Positions 12,622 to 23,487 of a DNA stretch of 64,000 nucleotides are shown in pieces. The translations under genes were made by a program, and so were the position numbers. Each line of letters opens with the position of its first letter. Positions within the stretch are counted from its first letter, which is position 1. Source of the stretch: Silene latifolia. Lineage: Eukaryota; Streptophyta; Magnoliopsida; Caryophyllales; Caryophyllaceae. The stretch covers positions 34,596,217 to 34,660,216 of the forward strand of contig NC_133534.1 of assembly GCF_048544455.1 (NCBI RefSeq). The letters are read 5' to 3'. Under the pieces are notes generated by a model. The model saw only the letters and a program-made list of their open reading frames with translations, was not told where the DNA came from and made no database searches.

Positions 12622-13003
12622 GCAACCTTAATTCAACATCAATTATTATTGCATTTTCTCCAGAAAACACAAGTGAAAGACAAGAAAATGAAATGAAGAT
12701 GAATTTATTGGATTTTTATTGGTTTTCTCTTCTTTTATGTGTGTGCAGTATGTATTTTAGCTATAGTAGCTACCCTAGCCAACTGTTCTGAATTGTCGTC
12801 TTTTTGCTTCGTTTTTTTCTCGTCTAAGTCGTTTGGTAATGCGAGTAAATTATTGAGCTTAGCTTCATTATTGTGTTGTATTATTACTCTTCATCAACTA
12901 CCATTATTGCTTTATTACTGCCAATTGCCAATCATTTTGTCTTTCCATGCTTAAACCCCAAGTTATCTTGCACCTTACTTTAGTTTCGTCATCAACTCTA
13001 TTA
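12622..13003. other. PIP2 3' flank
   Basis: AT-rich 3' untranslated and downstream sequence. A 71-codon open frame at 12739-12954 has no recognisable content and lies in the transcribed tail; not called. Confidence 0.5.
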
Positions 13004-13398
13004 GGCCATCTCCAAGCAAGGTCACCGACTGGATCGTTATCTTGTTGGGTTACCTTAATGACATCTTAAATTAGAATTAAGGGGTTAATTTTGGTGACCT
13101 TCAACTACTCAGGTCAATTGGTGACCTTGTTGGTGACCCGCTAGGTGGCACTCTTCCATTGGCTGAAAAGAAAAAAAAAAGGACAACTATCAAAATAAAG
13201 GAAAGGTGACCTTTGGTTGAGTGTGGTGACCCGGTAGGTGACACTCTCATTGGTTAAAAAGTGAAAAATAATTGGGTTAGTGACCTAGGTCGTGACCTTC
13301 TACTTGGGAGGATGAAAGTGGGTCAAGATAATTAAGATTTGATGATGAAGAAAAATATTGGTGAACCGATTAACTCGACCTTCTGCTTGGAGATGGTC
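13004..13398. mobile_element. Tourist-like (PIF/Harbinger) MITE
   Basis: The left end GGCCATCTCCAAGCA and the reversed right end GACCATCTCCAAGCA match at 14 of 15 positions, and TTA lies on both sides (13001-13003 and 13399-13401), the 3-bp target duplication of PIF/Harbinger. The 395-bp body is rich in GGTGACC motifs and has no coding frame. It sits about 380 bp after the PIP2 stop. Confidence 0.85.
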
Positions 13399-13532
13399 TT
13401 ATTAGCCTTGAGGTGGAGGAGATGTGCGGAGCCGTGATTTCTTTGTAGGAGACCGAAATTTTCCTTTATGCTTTGAGGGTAGGGTAAACATCTATTAAGC
13501 TCTTAGAACATGGTATAACTGTTTTAAGCAAG

Positions 13533-13784
13533 AGCATATGTTCTTTTCAGCTTAATTTCAACTTTTCATTCAACTCGCTTTAATTCAGTTAGCTCAATTC
13601 GGCTCAGCTTATTTCAGCTTTATTCATGGCGCATAACTTCAATTCAGTTCAATTTCATTCAACTTGATTTATTTTAGCTTTATTCATCGCACAAAACAAC
13701 TTCAATTCAGTTTAGTTTCATTCAGTTCAATTCAATTCAGTTCAGTTTCATTCGGTTCAAAATAACAAAACATAAGCTCTTCGG
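13533..13784. mobile_element. MITE-like element with TTCAG-rich body
   Basis: The left edge AAGAGCATATGTTCTTTT and the reversed right edge AAGAGCTTATGTTTTG are inverted repeats. The body is a run of TTCAGTTCAATTTCATTCAA-type repeats, the same motif as at 8050-8280 and 9015-9130. No clear target duplication. Confidence 0.4.
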
Positions 13785-14311
13785 TACAAATGCTCCAAAT
13801 TAAATCATATAACCATCTTCATAATCTCTATGAATAACAAACATAACTCAAAACCAAACAATAATCCTATTTAAAGTTTACGTAAACGGCTAGTTTATCA
13901 AGTTGAAGGTAAATGTCCTTATAGAGTTGAGTTGTCAAATCACATGGAAGAGTGAGCAGAGTTGATGAAACAACACAGAAAAGGCCACTCACAATACGAC
14001 ACGTGTTGACAATAAGTTAGGGAAATGGGCAATGTGGTTTGGCTACTTTATGACTAAAGGCCAGACAATACCAAAGTGAAGGAAAGAGTGAAGCAAAAAG
14101 ATAGAAAGAATGTATAAACATACCCTCTAAATTGTGAAGAAATCACATGCACAGTTTTGTTTTGGGGACCAATTTCAATTATTCATGCCAAAGATCCACA
14201 TATCTATACGGCATCACTGCATGAGTCCCATGCATTCTATTGTTGTCATAAATCATAATGGAGATCCATATGACACCATCACCCTTTGTTTTATTTTATT
14301 TTAAGGAAATA

Positions 14312-14494
14312 CTCCCTTCAATTCACAATAAATTTATCATTTTATATTGACATAAAAATTAAGCAAATATAATACCTCATCATACAATTAAATTTAGACC
14401 ACACACTTACCCAAAAATAAAATAGGGAAGTTATCGTGATTCGTGAATAGACGAAAAAAGAAAATAGGGAAATTTATTGTGAATTGATGGGAGT
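14312..14494. mobile_element. Stowaway (Tc1/mariner) MITE, 183 bp
   Basis: Left end CTCCCTTCAATTCACAATAA; right end, reversed, CTCCCATCAATTCACAATAA, with TA on both sides (14310-14311 and 14495-14496). No coding content. Confidence 0.88.
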
Positions 14495-14919
14495 ATTAAT
14501 TAAGGAAAGTGACGGGCGATAATGTTGCTAAGACTCGTATGTAGATATATAATGACTTTATTAGCTCGTGTCTTTTATTGTTCACGGCTACGTGTGAAGT
14601 GTATAGAAAGACTGGTGTTGAATATTATTTTCTCGTTTTGATTTAGATAAATTTATTATCCTAACTTAATCAACTAGTTATTAATTAATTAAAGTTGTTA
14701 GCAGTACTTTTAAGAAAATTCTTATATCCTTGATGAATTTTGACAAAGCTAATTTCAAGCTATCAATGTCACTAGTAATTTACTAGGCTCATGAGTCCTG
14801 ATTAATTCATGAACACTCGATAGACGAGTAAATTACTTTATTAGCCTTCAATAATTATTGCCCATGCTTAATTGGACTTGATTACACGAGCGAGAGTTTT
14901 CTTGAAGCATTGGCAGTTA

Positions 14920-15128
14920 CTCCCTCTGTCCCGGTCATTTGTTGTCCTTTTTCATATTGGGATGTCTCACTCATTTGTTGTCCTTTCTATTTTAAGAATG
15001 AACTTGATTAGTAATTTGATCATTCACACTCTATTTGTTCCACTTGTCACTTAGTAATTGACCCCTCCCCTTTTCTTGGTCTTTGTGCCAAAACCAAAGG
15101 ACAACAATTGACTGGAGAACAGAAGGAG
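14920..15128. mobile_element. Stowaway (Tc1/mariner) MITE, 209 bp
   Basis: Starts CTCCCTCTGTCCCGGTCATT and ends in a matching inverted GGAGAACAGAAGGAG, with TA on both sides (14918-14919 and 15129-15130). An internal second copy of CTCATTTGTTGTCCTTTCT near the left end is a small tandem duplication. Confidence 0.85.
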
Positions 15129-15237
15129 TACATTATTATGACAAGAATATGTATTGCAATACGAAGCACATATTTACAAACTCAAAAGGGAAAGTTCCAA
15201 ATGAATCCGTAACAATCACTTGATTACGTATACAATT

Positions 15238-15403
15238 GGTCTCCCTTGTGACGGGTTACCATTTGTGGCGGATATTTTGTGAGATAAAATGGTAACAAAA
15301 TGGGTTAGTGGAGAAAGGGGACCACATGAATAGTGTTGCAGAGAGAGAAAAAGTGGGTACATTGTGAGGTAAAGTGGTATCCGTCACAAGCTTGTGACGG
15401 ATA
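15238..15403 (+). mobile_element. Inverted-repeat MITE with terminal palindrome
   Basis: The left edge CTTGTGACGGGTTACCA faces TGGTATCCGTCACAAG near the right edge. A perfect 26-bp palindrome, TATCCGTCACAAG and its complement, closes the element at 15378-15403. The block at 45794-45965 is a related copy in the other orientation. Superfamily unknown; no target duplication identified. Confidence 0.5.
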
Positions 15404-15730
15404 TGTCATGTCTTCAATGAGAATTTGTGCTACGTATATAAGGTATAAACATACCACTTCAATTCTTTACTATGATTGGTAATGCAATATACAAAAGTTC
15501 ATGAATTGTGAACAAAATTCATTTTACTTCTTTCCTTTCTCCCATATTGATTACGGAGTATTAGAGAAAGCAATGCTTTAACACAAATTCTCATTTAAGA
15601 CAGATGTGTAGAAATAAGATAAAAGCAAAATGTATAAGAAATAGCCAAAGATTTATCTTATATACTCATATTGAATAATGCTTGACTCGTTTTATAGTTA
15701 AGAGTTAAGACAGATCAATCAATATCAATC

Positions 15731-16263
15731 TAGGGCTGAGCAAAAAATCCGATTATCCAAACTGATCCGATATCTGATCCGAATCCGATCCGATTTTTTG
15801 GATATCCGATCCGAAAGTTAAGTTTGGTTTGGATATCTGATCCGAAATCTTTGGTTTTGGTTTTGATATGGATATTAGAATTAAAACATTTGGATATCCG
15901 ATCTGATTCGAAACTATAGTTTTCTAGTATAATTTCGAGAAAATAAAATTTTATTTGATACAACAACATAATTAATGTTTAAAATATTAGAGAAATATTT
16001 AGGTGTTACTTAACTTTTATAGCGATAACATTGGAATAAGAATACGAAAGAAAATATCATATAAAACTATGAATATAATCGTATTTCAAAGTAAATTCAA
16101 AAGTATGGATATCCGCATCCGATCCGATTATTTTGGATACCCGAACATTGGATATCCTAGACATTTGGTTTGGATATTGGATATCTAACTTCAGGTTTTC
16201 TAATATGGATATCCGATCCGAACTAGCACTTTGGATCAAATACCCGATCCGTACTCTGCCCTA
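15731..16263. mobile_element. Non-autonomous hAT element (MITE), 533 bp
   Basis: Ends TAGGGCTGAGCA and, reversed, TAGGGCAGAGTACGG, flanked by a perfect 8-bp duplication TATCAATC (15723-15730 and 16264-16271), the hAT hallmark. The body is packed with GGATATCCGATCCGA-like subterminal motifs (for example 15800, 15891, 16207). There is no transposase; the short open frames here are by-products of the repeat. Confidence 0.92.
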
Positions 16264-16273
16264 TATCAATCAA

Positions 16274-17361
16274 TACTATATATTAAATCTAGAAACCAAG
16301 GGACTTCAATGTAATTAAAGAAAGTTATACAAATTAATTATACTATATAGTTTTAAATCAATAGCACCGTGTGATGGACCCGATTAAGGGATTTCAATGC
16401 AAATATTATATAGTTTGGGTTAAAATTAAATTATATAGAAGCTTGGTAATTTTCCCAAACATGGTCAATTTCCTTAAAATAAAATAATTAATTAAAATTG
16501 TCAATTTCCTTAAAATAAAATAATTAATTAAGATGGCCAATTTCATGACAACTAAAAGAAAGAAGATGTTTGGTAATTTTCCTAAATATTTATAGAAGAT
16601 TAGAAGATGGTCAATTTCCTTAAAATAAAATAATTAATTAGTATAAACATACACACTTATGGTATTAATTATTATCATCATAAAATTATATATTAAATTT
16701 AAAATCTATGCAATTTTATTAAACTTTATAGTTTATTAGATGTATAGAGATGTTAATTATTTAACATACAAAAATATAATAAGTAGGTTATAAATAATTC
16801 AAGTTAGAATCCATAATATATAATACTTCATAATTCTTTCGATTTGATTTAATGCATATATATAATATATTTATATAAATATATAATCTTCTTAAAATTG
16901 CATGCCTAAGTAGTAAAAGTAATTTCGTCATCAAAGAAAATAATTGTAGTAACATTGGATATAGTTATATGATAGTAATCACTCATTTGAATAGTAAAAG
17001 TAACAATATTATCAATGAGATTAGTGAGAGTGGTAGAAACAACGGGAGTAGTGAAATAATCAATATTAATGCGGCAATAGTGAAAGTAACAATAATTACG
17101 GTGGGAGTAGTGAAAGTAACAATGATTAGGGGCAAGTAGTGAAATGTTATTACTATTGTTTCATTAATAAGAGTAAAATATTAATAGCGGGAGTAGTGAA
17201 TTTGTCTCAAAAGTTATTTCATCGTAATTTTAGGATATGTTATAAAAAAAATATATTAATGATAAATTTATGGGTTATGCAACTTTAAGTAATTTTATTT
17301 AATGAAAAAAAAAATTAATGGTAAGTAGAGGTAGCTAGGCGAAGCCGGGCACCAATACTAG
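16274..17361 (+). mobile_element. Helitron A, non-autonomous, 1.1 kb
   Basis: Starts (T)ACTATATATTAA and ends in a GC-rich GCGAAGCCGGGCACC tract followed by CTAG (17358-17361) with host T next, the Helitron 3' pattern. Three copies in the window share these ends. The 5' terminus lacks a clear TC, so the exact start is uncertain by a base or two. It contains an AT-rich 36-bp tandem (16464 and 16500, again at 16609) and a run of AGTAGTGAAAGTAACAATAA repeats (about 16975-17200). No Rep/helicase gene. Confidence 0.8.
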
Positions 17362-17695
17362 TACTATATATTAATTCCAGAAACCTAGAGACTTCTATGT
17401 AATTAAATAAATCTATACAAATTAATTATACTATATAGTTTTTATTTGCTAGCGTTGTGTGATGGACCTGAATAAGGGATTTCAATGTAAATATTATATA
17501 GTTTTGGTTAAAAGTATAAATTTAGAGAATACTAGAATATAGCGAGTTTCCTTAAAATAAGGAGTCAAACTTATGACATTAATTAGTATAAAGATGTTAA
17601 TTATTTAACATACATATAAATATAATATAAGTATATGTTATATTTTGGAAACTACTAAAAGGTAAATAAATCAATTCATATTTTCAAAAAATATA

Positions 17696-17816
17696 GGGTT
17701 ATTTAATACCAATACTCTATCCTATTAGTCTCCTTCTCAAATTACTCTGTGCTCTAATTTAACTACCAATATTATCAACTAATACCACCCCTCGCTTATA
17801 ATAGAATAGGCTTATT
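17696..17816 (+). repeat. MULE left TIR (121 bp)
   Basis: Matches the reversed right TIR (22707-22827) at 120 of 121 positions. The inner end has CTTATAATAGAATAGG, a TATA-like tract about 215 bp before the GRF gene ATG; the right TIR puts the same tract about 230 bp before the transposase ATG, so both genes may start from the TIRs. Confidence 0.93.
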
Positions 17817-18019
17817 TTTGACCTGAGGCAGCAGGTAATCTCGCGGGTGGGGCCCAAATTTTTTGTTATTTAAATCTTCATCGTCTTCCCTTTCTTTTTC
17901 TCTTCACACTCCAACGACTTCATCTTCATCTTCTTCCCTTTCTTTTTTTTTACCAGTCTTCCTCTTTCTTATTTAGATTTCTTCTTTTCTTCTTTATCTT
18001 CTTCAGATTTCTTCCATAA

Positions 18020-18525
18020 ATGAAGATCTCACCTTGTTGTTCATCAAATGCATCCGGCTCACAAATTTCAAAAAGGGTATTTTGCAAACACAATTACGAA
18101 GCGGTTTTGAAGACGGCGAATAAAGGACGACATGTTGGGATGAATTTTTATGGATGTCCACTTTGGCCTGTAAGTACCGTAAATTACCCTATTTTAATTG
18201 CTTAATTGATCTAAAATTTCCCTTTCCTGTAATTGTTTTGATTTGCTTCTTTTGAAATGTATAGAATGGATGTGGATTTTTCATGCTTGAGAAAGATTTG
18301 CTGTTGTCAATGTCTGCTAAAGAAAATAATTCTCAAATTGATGAGTATGAAAAGAAAGTCGACGATAAATTGAAGAAATTGAAGTTGAAGAATGACAGGT
18401 TGAAGATGGAGGTGATACAGTTGAAAGAAGAGTTACATAGGCATTCAAAAGGGGAAAAACTGATTATGTTTGGATTAATTTGTTCTTGGATTATTTTTGC
18501 ATTTAGCTGGATGTTTAAGATGTAA
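18020..18525 (+). CDS. GRF-type zinc finger / coiled-coil / membrane-anchor protein carried by the MULE
   Basis: Two exons, 18020-18169 and 18265-18525, joined by a 95-bp GT-AG intron, give 136 residues. Cys22, His24, Cys46 and Cys53 (VFCKHNYE ... NFYGCPLWPNGCGFF) form the pattern of a GRF zinc finger, a nucleic-acid-binding fold. Residues about 68-110 are a charged heptad-type coiled coil, and about 114-133 (LIMFGLICSWIIFAFSWMF) a single membrane segment ending three residues before the C-terminus, like a tail anchor. The protein resembles the short Arabidopsis At4g04775-like family. It points at the transposase gene; the two stops are about 210 bp apart. Function in transposition is inferred from position only. 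The zinc-finger assignment is fairly sure, the role unknown. Confidence 0.85.
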
Positions 18526-18734
18526 AATGTTGAAGTTAATGTAATTGAGTTTGCAAGTTTAATAAACTTTGGTTTTCATAAAGCTTCATTGCAACAAAGT
18601 ATTGTTCATTTAACTTCTTCCATTGCAACATAAGTTCCAAACACAAGTTCAGTGCATTACATATGTTCAAAATACAACTTCAATACACTACATAAGTTTG
18701 ATGAACAACAAGGTACTTCTGCCTACACTACATC

Positions 18735-21700
18735 TCAAACATCTTGATTGCATGAAACTTGAGTGGATGGTCCTTGTTCAGCCATGGTGTTTGTTGGTCC
18801 ACTGGTACTAGCAAGGATGCTTGTTGGTCCACCGGTACTGCCCATAATCTGCCATAACACAATAAAATTTGTAAATTCATATGCCTGTGATAGGCTAAGT
18901 ACTAATCTGCCATAAAATGAAGTAGTTATATATGAGATGAATTCTTACATTTGTAAATGCATATCCTTGTTCATCAATAAGGACTCCAAAACCTTGAGGT
19001 GCCCTAGCTCTTCCAGCTCCTCTTCCACCACCTCTTGTAGTTCCCCTACCAGCACCTGTACCACCATCTCTACCACTCCTGTTAACCCTTCCACGCCTGC
19101 CAAGTCTTGCTGGTTGTGCTGTGGCAGAATGGTGGTGTTGAGCAGCTTGCTCTGAAGTGACCTCAGTCCGTGGATATTTTCTAGGTCTCCCCATCCCTCT
19201 TTTTGGTGGTTCTGCTGGTTGTGGTTTGTCCTTATCAGGACATTTTCTTTTGTTGTGTGTGGTTGATTTGCAAAGAGAGCATGTCATTTTAAGGCCATGC
19301 TTTGTCAGTTTTCCTTTCCTCTTTGGATCCTCATGTGGATCCCTTCTCCTTTTCTTCCTAGGCCTACCAGGACCTACCTTGATGGGTGGAGGGTTCAGAG
19401 GCAATTCCCTCTTTGGCCAATGTCTCTGACCTGGAATAGGGTTTATCCCAAGATTATAGGACCTCAGGTAAGCTTCTCTTTTGTAGAAGTCAGAGACATA
19501 ATCTTCAGCATGTCCATGTATGCTAAAAATAGCAGATATAGCATGGAAACATGGGATACCTGTCAAGTCCCATTTCCTACATGTGCATGTCCTAGCTTCT
19601 AAGTCCACAGTTAGGGCATCAATCCCATGTTCTATCTGAAACTTAGTTGTACTAGATAGATAAGCTTTACATGTTGCAGATTTCTCTTTTTCCACTTCAA
19701 GTATTTGCTGAACATTTGGACAAACCACATGGGTACTCCCTTCCATCTCCATTTTTTTTTCAACTAGTCTTTGCATAATGGAAGTCCTGATTTCTTCTAG
19801 CATGTAAATCAGATGTTTGGATCTTGCACTAATTATATAGGCATTAAATGTCTCAGACATGTTACTAACTATGACATCATTTTGGGTGTGGGTTTGGATG
19901 TATGCTCTACAAAATAAGGTTGGGTTACATGCTATAAAAGCATCAGCAGCTTTGGGATCAGCTTCTCTTAGGGTTTGTAAGGCATCAGTGAAGTCAGCCT
20001 GATTATAGGCCTTAGCACAACCCCAAAACAGGAGCTTCATTTCTTCTCCTTTGTAAGTCTTGTGCCAGTTAGCAAAGATATGCCTGGCACAATGTCTATG
20101 CTCAGCTCTAGGGAACTCTTTAGCTACCATAGCTAATATACTCTAGAAGACAAAAAAAAAGCACACATATATAAAAGACTAAAAGGATAAAAGAGAAACA
20201 GAAACTAATAAGAATAGTTGAGGCACAAACCTGATGCTCATCAGATATAATAGTCATTCCTTCACCATCTTCTACTCCTAAGCTGCCCTTTAGTTGCTTA
20301 AAAAACCATTCATAGCTTTCATTGTTCTCTCCTTCCACTACTGCCCAAGCCAAGGGAAACATCTGCTCATTCCCATCCCTACCAACAGCTGCTATTAGCT
20401 GCCCCCCAAGGAAAGTTTTAAGAAAGCATGAATCAACAGACAATATCTTCCTGCACCCAAGCATCCATCCTTGCTTTAAAGCATCAAAACACACATAAAA
20501 TCTCTGAAATACTGGAGGGTTTGAAGTGACATTTGGGTTTGTAAACAAAGTGAAGACACTGTTGGGATTTGCCTCTTCAAGAGCTGCCATGTAACCACCT
20601 AATCTGCTGTAATGTTCCTTCATTGACCCATGTAACAGCTTGTGTGCATAGTACTTCACTTTGTATGCAAATCCTTTCTTGATTAACACTTTATAAGCTT
20701 TTCTAACTGTTTCCATAATATCAGCAGCTGGCCAATGTGGATTTGCTTTAAAAACATCCAAGAATTGTTTTGCTAACCATGTAGACTTGAGCTGCCTATT
20801 GCTTTCCATTGTCCTTCTACAAGTATGGTGTGGATCCACAGATTTTATGACAAAGGCAGCCTTGGTGTTATCCCAACTACCATAGAGTTTAAATGGGCAG
20901 CCAGATTTACACCTTACCCCAAGCTTTCTCCCATGAGTATTGTCACTAATGTCAAAGGTCAGATCTCTACCTTGGGCAATAGCATATCTGGTGATACACT
21001 CCCTAAATATGTCTCTATTTGGAAAACTAATTCCAACAGACCATTTCAGTTTTGAGAAATCAGATCTCTCATTAACAACAGGAATACTTACTTTTTTCCT
21101 CTTGCCAGGTATAGGCTCTTCATCACTCTCTCCTGGGGTATCATGTTCATCCCCACTCTCATCATAATCACTACCATGTATGTCACTAGTAGGTGTAGTT
21201 GATGCACACTGATAAGAAGTGTCTTGTCCTACCAATTTTCCAGAAGCTGCTTCAAGTTGTATTTGGGCTACAATTTTAAGGGCATCAGCATTCCACTTCC
21301 TTGCTCTAACCCTTGCCTCTTTTAACTCATCATCATCATCCAACTCTTCCACATCACTCAATGAATCATCAATATTATTATGCTCTTCAACTAACTCCAC
21401 ATCTGACTCACTGTCATCATCTGACCCATTATCTGACCCACCTTCAGGATCATAACCAGGGTCCTCATCTTCATCCTCACAGTCATTATCCTCACAGTCA
21501 TTAAACAAATCTGCTATGGTCAAGTCATTGTAGTCATATAGTGATTGAGCAATATGACTACTTAACTGTGATGTTGAGGGTTCAGAATTTTTCAAATTCG
21601 TGGGGGTTATTTTTGAAGAAGAGAGATTTTTTGGAGAAGAGAGATTTTTTGGAGAAGATTGAATGGTTTTTGATGAAGATGGTTCAGGCCTGTTTTGTTT

Positions 21701-22485
21701 AGATCTAAATCTGGGAGAGGTTCTTATCACAGGTTTTGTTTTCTGAGATGCCTTTTTTGGGGTTTCATGAGATGCTTTTAGTATTGTAGAAGAGGACAAA
21801 TGTGGTCCAGCTTTTTGTGAGCTTTTTTGTGTGCTTTTTGAGATGCCTTCTACTGGCTTTTCAACTATAGAAGGGGTCAATTGTGGGGAACTTTTGACAG
21901 CAATGCTTCTCTTAGGAGTTAATTTACTTGGCAACTTCATTAAATTATGACTATTACAACACTCTATCAGTTGCATTAAGTGATCCACATCAGCCCCAAG
22001 TACAATGAAACACTCAACAACTCTATCCTCAAGAGCCCTCTTACAAATAATCCCAGCATGTGTGTCATTTAATGCCCTTTCCAATCCATTAGTAGGATTC
22101 ATGAAGAATATTGCATCAACATCTCTCTTAAATAACCCATCACATTTTTCAGCTTCCTCAAGTAAGGTAAACCAACACAACTCATCTACATCTAAAGCAA
22201 CAGTCCTAAATGTGCTACCCATAAAAATCAAGCCTTCATCACCCCTTCTAAAGCTACCACCATACCATAATTTCACAGTTACCTTTTCCCATGGATTTGC
22301 CTAATTAATATCAATTTTTCAGTAATTAATAAACAAATTAATTAAAATAAACAACAACAATTATCGAATAAAATCAAACAAGGAAAAGTGGAATCAAAAA
22401 AGAACAATAACTCCACAATAATCGAACATAAACAAAAAATTAGGGTAAACGATTAAAAAGAGTATAAATGATTTACCTGTTTCAT
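18735..22485 (-). CDS. MuDR-type (MULE) transposase, about 1128 residues
   Basis: Four exons fit with GT-AG borders and phase-0 joins: 22485-22477, 22300-20231, 20142-18949 and 18848-18735. The N-terminus (KVTVKLWYGGSF) resembles the PB1-like start of many MULE transposases. A low-complexity Ser/Lys then strongly acidic linker follows (about 21900-21330). The MuDR zinc-binding region (GVRCKSGCPFKLYGSW ... DPHHTCRR) leads into the DDE core: first Asp in ILSVDSCFLK (near residue 623), second in IISDEHQSI (near 688, across the exon join). C-terminal are a SWIM finger CTCRKWDLTGIPCFH (near 878), an AT-hook-like GPGRPRKKRRR, and a CCHC knuckle CSLCKSTTHNKRKC (near 980). The tiny first exon (Met-Lys-Gln) and the last exon are predictions. 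The frame is open throughout, so the gene looks whole. It would cut and join the element's TIRs. Confidence 0.93.
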
Positions 22486-22706
22486 TGTGGATATAATTAG
22501 GGCCGAAATTAGGGTTCCTTCAATCAGATGATTAGGATAGATGAATGCCCAGGAGCGAGGAAGAGGATGATCATCAATGGCGTCTTCAAGAAGGAAGGAG
22601 AAAAGGTAGAAGGAGGAGTTGACGATTTCTGTGAAACTGTGACTTTTGAAATTTGATTAGGTTAAACAAAGTAAAAAGGGGTTTTAAACCGGTGGAACCG
22701 GTTGCC

Positions 22707-22827
22707 AATAAGCCTATTCTATTATAAGAGAGGGGTGGTATTAGTTGATAATATTGGTAGTTAAATTAGAGCACAGAGTAATTTGAGAAGGAGACTAATA
22801 GGATAGAGTATTGGTATTAAATAACCC
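22707..22827 (-). repeat. MULE right TIR (121 bp)
   Basis: Reverse complement of the left TIR with one mismatch near its inner end. The outer end GGGTTATTTAATACC is followed by the AAAAATATA duplication. Confidence 0.93.
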
Positions 22828-23487
22828 AAAAATATAATATTCTATAATTCATTAGATTTGTAATTTAATTAGTAAATAATAATTATTACTCTTAAATAAT
22901 ATTCTAATCTAATATTTCATATGTATTTCAACCCATGTGAATAGTAAAAGCAACAATAATAACAACAAGAGTAGTGAAAGTCATACTAGCAACAATGAGA
23001 GTAGTAAAATTAACAATAATAAATGCAGGAGTAGTGAAAGAAAAAATAACGACGACGGGACAAGTGAAAGTAATAGTTGTGACAACACATGTAATGAAAG
23101 TAACAGTAGGAACAACGGAGAGCGTATGAAAAATTAACTAACAATTCGATTTTAAGAAAATATTAATTTATTTAAATATTTGAGTTTGATAAAACTAACG
23201 GGTTAACCATAAAAATAACATGAGTAGTTATACAAACAACAGTAACCAAACAAGTAGTGAACGTAATAGTATTAACAGGGGATGTAGTGAAAGTAGTAAT
23301 ATTAACAACGAGAAAGGTGAACTTATCTCATACTGTAACTTGTTAATTAATTTTACCTCTCAACATAATTTCAAGATATAAATTGTAAATATATGTGTTA
23401 ACCAAATTTAGCGAATCATATTTCATAGAAAATAAAATATAAATGTTAAATAAAAGTAGTCCAAGCGTAGCCGGACACCAAACCTAG

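Larger units (their letters stand above)
17696..22827. mobile_element. Complete autonomous-looking MULE (Mutator-like element), 5132 bp
   Basis: Long terminal inverted repeats of 121 bp (17696-17816 and 22707-22827) start GGGTTATTTAATACCAATAC and differ at one position. A perfect 9-bp duplication AAAAATATA flanks it (17687-17695 and 22828-22836), the Mutator signature. Inside are two convergent genes: a GRF zinc-finger gene on plus (18020-18525) and a MuDR-type transposase on minus (22485-18735). Matching TIRs, a perfect duplication and open reading frames in both genes suggest a recent insertion that may still be functional. It sits inside Helitron B. Confidence 0.96.
17362..23487 (+). mobile_element. 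Helitron B, interrupted by the MULE
   Basis: Begins TACTATATATTAATTCC directly at the CTAG end of Helitron A, so the two lie head to tail. It ends GCGTAGCCGGACACCAAACCTAG at 23465-23487. Removing the 5132-bp MULE and its 9-bp duplication leaves about 985 bp. The right part (22937-23330) holds the family's AGTAGTGAAAGTAA repeats. Non-autonomous. Confidence 0.8.

Noticed and set aside
15730-16318. Four frames of 60-79 codons on both strands
   Set aside because: Created by the GGATATCC-type repeats of the hAT MITE; residues are rich in Ile, Asp, Arg and Ser on both strands, as expected from a dyad-rich repeat.
22937-23137. Asn/Ser-rich 66-codon frame
   Set aside because: Translation of the Helitron AGTAGTGAAAGTAA repeat, not a gene.
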